Positions 58,621-64,000 of a stretch of 64,000 nucleotides of DNA are shown piece by piece. Position 1 is the first letter of the stretch. The number at the start of each line of letters is the position of its first letter. The DNA is from Gaiellasilicea sp963731615 (GTDB lineage Bacteria > Actinomycetota > Thermoleophilia > Gaiellales > Gaiellaceae): positions 1 through 64,000 of the forward strand of contig CAVSWD010000008.1 of the NCBI GenBank assembly GCA_963731615.1, read 5' to 3'. The notes under the pieces are model-generated. The model searched no databases. It had not been told where the DNA came from and saw only the letters and a list, made by a program, of their open reading frames with translations. A program made the position numbers and the translations under genes.

Positions 58621-59529
58621 GTGCGGCGTGACGGTGTACTGATCGCCCTCTTGGGCTCGCTCGTGCTCTCGGTTCTCTTCTGGACCGGCTCTGGCCTGGG
58701 CAGCCCCGGCGAGGGCACGAACGTCGCCGTGTGCGCGAGCGGTGGGACGAACTGCGGTGGCGGTCGTGGCGGCGGCTCGACGAAGACGCCGACCAACACG
58801 CCGACGAAGACGCCCGTGCCGCCGACGAACACGCCGACGAACACGGCGGCGCCCACGAATACGCCCATGCCGACGAACACGGCGACGCCGACGGACACGG
58901 CGACGCCGACGAACACGCCGACGCCGACGGACACGGCGACGCCGACGAACACGGCGACGCCGACGAACACGCCGACCGACACGGCGACGCCGACGAACAC
59001 GGTGACGCCGACGAACACGCCGACGCCGACGAACACGGTGACGCCGACGAACACGCCGACGCCGACGAACACGGTGACGCCGACGAACACGCCGACGCCG
59101 ACGAACACCGCGACACCGACGCCGACGCCGACCAACACGCCGACGCCGACGCCGATTCCGTACAGGGGCTGCTCGCACGGCTTCTGGAAGAACCACCCGC
59201 GCGCATGGATTCCCACGGGCTACCGGACGCTGCAGTCGCTCGAGAGCGTGTTCGACGTCCCGAACGCTCTCCTGCTGGACTTCGTCCCGCTTCACTCTGC
59301 GCTCGCGCTCCCCGGCGGGCCCGGTGTGGCCGGCGGCGCGCGGGTCCTGATGAAGCAGGCCGTCGCGGCGTTGCTCAACGCCGCGCACCCGAGCATCCTC
59401 TACCCGCTCACGCCCGCCCAGGTGATCAGCCAGGTGAACGCGGCGCTCGCGAGCGGCAACCGCTCGACGATGATCGCGCTCGCGGCGCAGCTCGAGTCGT
59501 ACAACTCCGCGGGCTGCCCGCTCAACTGA
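58621..59529 (+). CDS. secreted protein with PTNT-repeat stalk and Cys-HGFWKNH domain
   Basis: 302 residues. N-terminal membrane/signal helix (GVLIALLGSLVLSVLFWTGSG), a short Cys/Gly segment, then about 120 residues of T-P-T-N/D-T-x repeats (about 58-178), a likely O-glycosylated stalk. The C-terminal domain starts RGCSHGFWKNHPRAWIPTGY, a motif seen in various bacterial and archaeal surface proteins, and has a closing Cys (NSAGCPLN). The Trp/His-rich motif is intact. Its setting inside a glycan locus fits a glycosylated surface protein. Function unknown. Confidence 0.8.
   Translation: MRRDGVLIALLGSLVLSVLFWTGSGLGSPGEGTNVAVCASGGTNCGGGRGGGSTKTPTNTPTKTPVPPTNTPTNTAAPTNTPMPTNTATPTDTATPTNTPTPTDTATPTNTATPTNTPTDTATPTNTVTPTNTPTPTNTVTPTNTPTPTNTVTPTNTPTPTNTATPTPTPTNTPTPTPIPYRGCSHGFWKNHPRAWIPTGYRTLQSLESVFDVPNALLLDFVPLHSALALPGGPGVAGGARVLMKQAVAALLNAAHPSILYPLTPAQVISQVNAALASGNRSTMIALAAQLESYNSAGCPLN
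58781..59155. repeat. 12-18 bp GC-rich tandem repeat encoding the PTNT stalk
   Basis: Variants of ACGCCGACGAACACG repeat for about 375 bp. They contain no stop codon in several frames of both strands, so false long open frames (Val-Gly or Asp-Glu-His-Ala repeats) appear around the gene. Such arrays change length readily by slippage. Confidence 0.85.
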
Positions 59530-59562
59530 CGGCCGGCACGCGAGCCGCCGAGCCACGGTGCC

Positions 59563-60291
59563 GTGAGCGGCGGGAGCCCGTCGATCGAGCTGTCCGTCGT
59601 CGTGCCCGTCCACGACGAGGAGCGCACGATCGCGGCGCTCGTCGAGGACCTCGAGCGTGACGTCGTGCCGGGCGTCGCCGGCGCCGAGGTAATCGTGGTC
59701 GACGACGCGTCGACCGACGCGACGCCGGGCATCCTCGCTGCGCTTCGCGAAGGACGGCCCTGGCTTCGGGTCGAGCGGCTCGAGCCGAACGTCGGCCACG
59801 GACGCGCCGTCCGCCATGGGCTCGAGCTCGCCCGCGGCGAGTGGATCTTCGGCCTCGACTCCGACGGGCAGTTCGTCGTCGCGGACTTCGCGCTGCTGTG
59901 GCGAGAGCGCGAGGAGGGAGACCTCGTGCTGGGGGTTCGCGAGCGGCGGCACGACCCACGGCACCGGCTGATCCTTTCGCGAACCGTCGCCGTGGTCTCG
60001 TCCCTGCTCGCAGGCAGTCGGATCCGCGACGCGAACACGCCCTTCAGGCTGCTCCGGCGCCGCGCCTGGGACGACCTGCGGCCGACACTCGACCCAGCCG
60101 CGCTCGCCCCGAACGTGCTCGTCACGGTCGGCGCCGGCCTGCGCGGCTGGCCCGTCGTGGAGGTCCCGGTCACGCACCTCGCGCGCGCGGGCGGACCATC
60201 GACCCTCCGCTCGCTGCGGCTGCTGCGGTTCAGCCTGCGCGGGCTGGGACAGCTGCTCGCCTACCGCCGGCGCGTCGGCCGGAGCGGGTGA
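59563..60291 (+). CDS. GT2 glycosyltransferase
   Basis: 242 residues from GTG 59563. Motifs: SVVVPVHDEERTIAALVEDLE, VIVVDDASTDATPGILAAL, NVGHGRAVRHGLELARGEW, FGLDSDGQFVVADF (DxD), and DANTPFRLLRRRAWDDL. It resembles polyprenyl-phosphate mannosyl/glucosyltransferases without a membrane domain. Its stop overlaps the Agl23-like gene start (GTGA), suggesting that it makes the lipid-linked sugar used by that protein. Confidence 0.87.
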   Translation: MSGGSPSIELSVVVPVHDEERTIAALVEDLERDVVPGVAGAEVIVVDDASTDATPGILAALREGRPWLRVERLEPNVGHGRAVRHGLELARGEWIFGLDSDGQFVVADFALLWREREEGDLVLGVRERRHDPRHRLILSRTVAVVSSLLAGSRIRDANTPFRLLRRRAWDDLRPTLDPAALAPNVLVTVGAGLRGWPVVEVPVTHLARAGGPSTLRSLRLLRFSLRGLGQLLAYRRRVGRSG

Positions 60292-61946
60292 CGACACCGT
60301 CGCTGAGGTGGCCGCAGCGCCACGGCGTCCGGGCCGCGGTAGGGGCGTGGGCGGCGCCGTGGTGGCGCGAGGCGGTGCCCTTCGTGGCGCTCACGGGTAC
60401 GGCCGCGGTGCTCAGGGTCGTCGGTCTCGGCGACAAGCCCATGCATCACGACGAGGCCCAGCACGCGTGGTTTGCCTGGCGGATCCTCCAGGGCGAGGGC
60501 TACGCGTACGACCCCGTCTACCACGGCCCGGTTCAGTTCTTCCTGACGACGATTGCGCACTTCCTCTTCGGTGCCGGGGAGGCCTCCGCCCGCGCTGCGC
60601 CCGCGCTGCTGGGCACGATCGCCGTCTTCCTACCGTTCTTCCTGCGCCGCCAGCTCGGCACCGCCGGCGCGCTGACCGCGTCGGCACTCCTGTGCCTGAC
60701 GCCGAGCTATCTCTACTTCTCGCGCTTCGCGCGCGAGGACATCTACTTCGCCTGTATCACGCTGGCGCTGGTCGTCGTGCTGCTGCGCTTCTTCGACGAG
60801 CCGCGGCGGTGGCATCCTCCCGCGCTGCTCGGGCTGCTCGCGCTCAGCTTCGCGACGAAGGAGACCACGTACATCTCGGTCTTCGTCGCCGGGCTGTTCG
60901 TGCTCGCCGTTGCCGCCGCGGAGGTCGTACAGGCCCGGCGCGGCGGCCCGCCCCTGCCGGGGACGCGGGTCGTCGGCGGGGTGCTGTCGCTCGGCGGGGC
61001 GGCGTGGGCGTGGGGCGCTTCGGCCTTCCTGGTCGCCTACACGTTGCTGTTCTCGTCGTTCCTGACGAACCCGGAGGGCTTGAAGGAGGGCCTCTGGGGG
61101 AGCATCGACTACTGGCTCTCGCAGCAGGACGTCGGACGCGGCGGGCAGCCCTGGTTCTACTACCTCGTCCTGATCCCGGCGTACGAGTGGGCGATCCTCC
61201 TGCTCGGGATTGTCGGCATCGTTGCGGTCGCGCGCCGGCCGACGCTCCAGGGCGCGTTCCTCGTCTGGTACCTCGTCGGCACCCTCGCCGTCTTCTCGTG
61301 GGCGTCGGAGCGGATGCCGTGGCTCGTGCTTCACCCGCTCGTGCCGCTCGTCCTCCTCGCGGGAATCGGCGCGCAGGCGCTCTGGGGCGCGCGCCGGCGG
61401 CGGCCGGCACAGGTCGCGCTCGGCGCGGCGGCGGTCGCGGCGGCCGCGAGCGTGTGGTTCGCGTTCGGCGCAGCGTTCGAGCGTCAGGCCGACCCGAGGG
61501 AGCTGCTCGTGCAGGTGCAGTCGTCCGACGACGTGCCGCGGATCCGGGACGAGGTGGTCGAGCTGCAGCGCGCGGCGTCGCGGGCGGCGGGCGAGCCGGT
61601 TGCGCTCCAGGTCGACAGCTGGGGCGGCACCGGCTGGCCGTGGAGCTGGTACCTCCGGGACGTCCCAACGGGCTATTACGACATGAGCGTGCCCGACGAG
61701 GTGCCGCTCGGCCCGATCGTCCTCGTCGCCGACCCCAACCACGAGGCGATGCGGCCGCGGCTGCGCGGCTACGTCGGCGAGCGCTTCCGGCTGCGTGTGT
61801 GGTGGGTGCCCGAGTATGGCGCCGCCGGGCCGCGTGGGTGGTTGCGGTGGGTGACCCGCCGCGAGGCGTGGAATCCCACGGCGACGATGGACGAGTGGCT
61901 CTACGTCCGTCGCGACGTCGCCCGGCTCGCCGACGTCCCTCCGTGA
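60288..61946 (+). CDS. TIGR03663/Agl23-like multi-pass membrane protein (GT39-related)
   Basis: 552 residues from GTG 60288 overlapping the GT2 stop. The N-terminal loop DKPMHHDEAQHAWFAWRILQGEGYAYDPVYHGPVQFFL carries the acidic pair typical of GT-C enzymes. About ten membrane helices follow, with SRFAREDIYFACITLALVV, ATKETTYISVFVAG and SWASERMPWLVLHPLVPLVLLAG. A soluble C-terminal part has VDSWGGTGWPWSWYLRDVPTGYYD. This matches the TIGR03663 family linked in archaea with flippase-associated glycosylation. Likely transfers a sugar from polyprenyl phosphate outside the membrane. Confidence 0.85.
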   Translation: MTTPSLRWPQRHGVRAAVGAWAAPWWREAVPFVALTGTAAVLRVVGLGDKPMHHDEAQHAWFAWRILQGEGYAYDPVYHGPVQFFLTTIAHFLFGAGEASARAAPALLGTIAVFLPFFLRRQLGTAGALTASALLCLTPSYLYFSRFAREDIYFACITLALVVVLLRFFDEPRRWHPPALLGLLALSFATKETTYISVFVAGLFVLAVAAAEVVQARRGGPPLPGTRVVGGVLSLGGAAWAWGASAFLVAYTLLFSSFLTNPEGLKEGLWGSIDYWLSQQDVGRGGQPWFYYLVLIPAYEWAILLLGIVGIVAVARRPTLQGAFLVWYLVGTLAVFSWASERMPWLVLHPLVPLVLLAGIGAQALWGARRRRPAQVALGAAAVAAAASVWFAFGAAFERQADPRELLVQVQSSDDVPRIRDEVVELQRAASRAAGEPVALQVDSWGGTGWPWSWYLRDVPTGYYDMSVPDEVPLGPIVLVADPNHEAMRPRLRGYVGERFRLRVWWVPEYGAAGPRGWLRWVTRREAWNPTATMDEWLYVRRDVARLADVPP

Positions 61947-61972
61947 AGCGTTGGGGCGCTCTCCCGCATGGC

Positions 61973-63850
61973 TCAGCGGGTTGCGGCCGGGCCGCAGTGA
62001 GGCGCGACCGGCCGGGGACAGAGCCGCGTCCTGAAGGTCTCCCAGTCGAGCGGCGCGGTGCGCCGGAAGATCGTCACGGGCGGGTGGTCGTAAACCCAGA
62101 ACGCCTCCTCCGCGCGCCGGTCGCGCAGCTCGAGCCCGAGCAGCGACGGGTACGACTCGAACCTCGCCACCCGCTCGAACGGCAGCCGGCCCGCGAAGAG
62201 CTCGTCGTAGAACCGCGTCATCAGCGGGAAGCGGCTGGGCAGCCGGCCGATCGTGTTCCACGCGCGCGGGGAGCTGAGCACGTAGACATCGGCCTCGGCG
62301 AGCTGCTCGTGCAGAACCCGCAGCTTCTGCTCGTCGTCCGGCCCGAACACGGGTACCTCCAGCCCGATGAACCCGGTCGCGCCGCCGGTCCAGTTCCCGC
62401 CGACCGGGAGCGGGTCGTCCCAGTGCTCGTTCGCGATCGCCGTGCCGGGCGGAAGCGTCTCGTTCAGCCAGGCGGTCGCCGCCATGCGGGTGTTCTGCCG
62501 CTCGTAGATCCCGACGAACGCGACCGCATAGAACGAGGTGGCGGCGACGACGGCCACGGCGGCGGCTGCCGCCGCCGCAGGACGGCGGGAGGCGGCTCGG
62601 GTGAGGCCGTAAGCCGCCGCGACGGGCAGGAGCGGCACGACCGGAAGCAGGTATCGCCCCGCATGCGCGAAGCGCGAAGCGAAATAGACGAAGGTCGCGA
62701 GCACGAATGCGACGACCATCAGCTGCGAGACGGCCGGGACGATCGTAGCCTCGTCCGACGGAAGCGCGCCGCGGCGGAGGGTGTCGCGCGCGACGACGGC
62801 GAGCGACCACGCCATCGCCCCCAGCCCGAGCACGGCGGCGAGCGCGAGCGGAGCGCCGAGCTGCCAGAGTGCGAGGTTTTCGAGCGGCGACCAGATCGGA
62901 GAGGAGAGGAGCCACTGGTAGGCCGGCGGCATTGCGGTGAAACCGTCGACCGCCTGCGCCTGCCGCTCCAGCGCGCCGCGCAGGGTGGAAGTCACCGTCG
63001 CGTCGAGCCAGTTGGAGCGCGCGAACGTGTAGGGCGAGACGAGCCGGAACGCGACATATGCGGACGCGGCGACGACACCGGCCTCGACGCCGAGCCGCAG
63101 CAGCGCCCAGCGCGTGCCCGTCCAGGCACGGACGACGAGCGCCCGGCCGAGGAGCGCGAGCGCGACCGGCAGCGCGACGAACGCGCCGCTGACCTTGCAG
63201 GCGACCGTGAGCCCGAGTGCGAGCCCGGTCAGGAGCACGACCGGCGAGGGGCTGCGCGCTCCGGCTGCGAGGCCCCGGCGCAGGCTGATGAGGGCGAGGA
63301 GGAACGTGGCCGTGCCCAGGCAGACGAGCCAGGCCTCGGTCGTGAAGTAGTGGGCGTGCTGGATCATCGTCACCGTCACGGCGTAGAGCGCAGCAGCGAG
63401 GAGCGCTCCGACCTCCGCCCGTGACCGTCCGAGCGGCGCCAGCAGGAGCAGGCCGATCCCGAATACGAGCAGGATCGTCAGCGTGTCGAGCGCGGCGGCG
63501 AGGCGGCGACCAACGAGGTTCAGCTCGCCGTAGGCCTCCTGGCCCGTGACCGCTGCGGCGAGCTTCGTCGCGAAGAGCGGCAGCGTGCCGTAGAGGTAGT
63601 CGCGCCCCTGCTCGGTGTTGTAGGGCGAGAGGGGCGAGCGCTCGACGTCGAAGTACTCACGCACCCCGCTCGGCCAGTCGACGTTGTCGGCGACGATGGC
63701 CAGGTAGCGCTCGTCCGGGTGAAGGTGCGCCCCCTCGTCCCACTCGCCGCCCGTGAAGCGCAGCACGCCGCCGGCGAGGACGACGAGTGCGAGCACGGCG
63801 TAGACGACGTGCGGCCGCCGCACCCGCGGGGCCAGGGAGGCGTTGACCAC
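61973..63850 (-). CDS. GT39-like (ArnT/PMT-type) multi-pass glycosyltransferase
   Basis: 625 residues from GTG 63850, which lies 6 nt after a TACTCT box on the minus strand. N-terminal helix, then the loop WDEGAHLHPDERYLAIVADNVDWP with the acidic GT-C signature, and about twelve membrane helices with MIQHAHYFTTEAWLVCLGTATFLLAL. A periplasmic C-terminal domain follows (about 500-625). It should use a polyprenyl-phosphate sugar to modify a glycan or protein. Convergent with the Agl23-like gene (26-bp gap). Confidence 0.85.
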   Translation of the reverse strand: MVNASLAPRVRRPHVVYAVLALVVLAGGVLRFTGGEWDEGAHLHPDERYLAIVADNVDWPSGVREYFDVERSPLSPYNTEQGRDYLYGTLPLFATKLAAAVTGQEAYGELNLVGRRLAAALDTLTILLVFGIGLLLLAPLGRSRAEVGALLAAALYAVTVTMIQHAHYFTTEAWLVCLGTATFLLALISLRRGLAAGARSPSPVVLLTGLALGLTVACKVSGAFVALPVALALLGRALVVRAWTGTRWALLRLGVEAGVVAASAYVAFRLVSPYTFARSNWLDATVTSTLRGALERQAQAVDGFTAMPPAYQWLLSSPIWSPLENLALWQLGAPLALAAVLGLGAMAWSLAVVARDTLRRGALPSDEATIVPAVSQLMVVAFVLATFVYFASRFAHAGRYLLPVVPLLPVAAAYGLTRAASRRPAAAAAAAVAVVAATSFYAVAFVGIYERQNTRMAATAWLNETLPPGTAIANEHWDDPLPVGGNWTGGATGFIGLEVPVFGPDDEQKLRVLHEQLAEADVYVLSSPRAWNTIGRLPSRFPLMTRFYDELFAGRLPFERVARFESYPSLLGLELRDRRAEEAFWVYDHPPVTIFRRTAPLDWETFRTRLCPRPVAPHCGPAATR

Positions 63851-63855
63851 GGAGG

Positions 63856-63862
63856 TAGAGTA
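63856..63862. promoter_or_regulatory. bidirectional -10 heptamer TAGAGTA
   Basis: On the minus strand TACTCT (63862-63857) ends 6 nt before GTG 63850. On the plus strand TAGAGT (63856-63861) lies 24 nt before ATG 63886. As at 1547-1553, one TA-N3-TA heptamer could serve as -10 for both divergent genes. Confidence 0.4.
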
Positions 63863-63885
63863 GGCGCCCGCTCTCAGGCTCGTCC

Positions 63886-64000
63886 ATGCCCCCGATCCGC
63901 GTCCTGACCGTCCTCACCTACTACGACCCGCACTGGACGGGGCTGACGGCGATCGCGAAGCGGATCGCCGAGGGTCTTGTCGCCCGCGGCCACGAGGTGA
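63886..64000 (+). CDS. GT4-family glycosyltransferase, N-terminal fragment cut by window edge
   Basis: ATG 63886 opens a frame running off the window: PPIRVLTVLTYYDPHWTGLT, then AIAKRIAEGLVARGHEV. The first beta strand, the YYDPHxTG loop and the ARGHEV turn are typical of GT-B retaining glycosyltransferases (WcaI/GT4 type). Only 38 residues are visible, so substrate and completeness cannot be judged. It extends the glycan locus beyond the window. Confidence 0.7.
   Translation, partial: MPPIRVLTVLTYYDPHWTGLTAIAKRIAEGLVARGHEV

Noticed and set aside
58781..59155. CRISPR-like array
   Set aside because: Periodic repeats have no unique spacers of constant length and encode a continuous Thr-Pro stalk with signal peptide and folded domain.
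57177..59216. A 679-codon minus-strand frame extending the flavoprotein upstream
   Set aside because: The extra part is Val-Gly repeat read from the antisense of the PTNT array; the FAD motif begins right after ATG 58532.

Overview
The window is about 64 kb of very GC-rich DNA with dense, often 1-4 nt overlapping genes, many GTG/TTG starts, few Shine-Dalgarno sites and several -10 boxes placed 6-8 nt before the start codon (leaderless mRNAs). With the gene content (molybdenum hydroxylase subunits, luciferase-like monooxygenases, DUF5925 AAA ATPase, Rsm22, YYY-domain membrane proteins, UbiA-type decaprenyl-phosphate phosphoribosyltransferase), this points to an actinobacterium, most likely a Thermoleophilia/Solirubrobacterales-Gaiellales-like lineage. 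That placement is inference from style and families, not from a marker gene.

Layout. 1-5000: housekeeping (M48 protease, small protein, histidine phosphatase, SDR dehydrogenase, dGTPase-like protein, dnaG primase). 5067-19468: an envelope and secretome block with a CAP-domain protein, two related subtilases flanking a large secreted protein of unknown function, a LuxR-type regulator with a degenerate receiver, a Pro/Ala-rich secreted protein, an eight-repeat Calx-beta adhesin-like protein, tRNA-Asn, a lysyl oxidase-like protein and a PG-binding/LysM/transglycosylase protein.

19449-44987: a large accessory catabolic cluster. It begins with a leftward sugar-isomerase-like gene and a phytoene-desaturase-like gene. 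Rightward from 21938 follow a three-subunit molybdenum hydroxylase (FAD, 2Fe-2S and Mo subunits) with CoxG and an AAA ATPase, two luciferase-like monooxygenases, an M20 hydrolase, a DUF5655 protein, a fumarylacetoacetase-family enzyme, two M24 creatinase-like hydrolases, a homocitrate/isopropylmalate-synthase-like enzyme, two ketopantoate-reductase-like enzymes, a complete branched-chain-amino-acid-type ABC importer and an adenine deaminase. Most junctions overlap (ATGA/GTGA), so this is read as one or a few long operons that import and break down a nitrogen-containing organic compound. The substrate cannot be told from sequence. Two near-perfect palindromic operators precede the first M24 gene, and a TGACATGTCA palindrome precedes both the FAD-subunit gene and the second monooxygenase gene. 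GC-rich palindromic repeats sit at the few junctions that do not overlap, and one is inserted in frame inside the ABC ATPase LivF.

44984-50542: a copper-monooxygenase/cupredoxin fusion, a small membrane protein, a third subtilase, tRNA-Leu, Rsm22-like methyltransferase and the peroxiredoxin Bcp. 50647-64000: a polyprenyl-linked glycan locus with UbiA, two GT2 enzymes, two YYY-domain proteins arranged tail to tail, a UDP-galactopyranose-mutase-like flavoprotein, an Agl23/TIGR03663 protein, a GT39-like transferase, a partial GT4 and a secreted PTNT-repeat protein.

Caution: at least a dozen conserved genes are split by apparent single-base frameshifts. That number in 64 kb fits uncorrected indels in the assembly better than true gene decay. 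Affected genes are described as single loci with the shift position noted.
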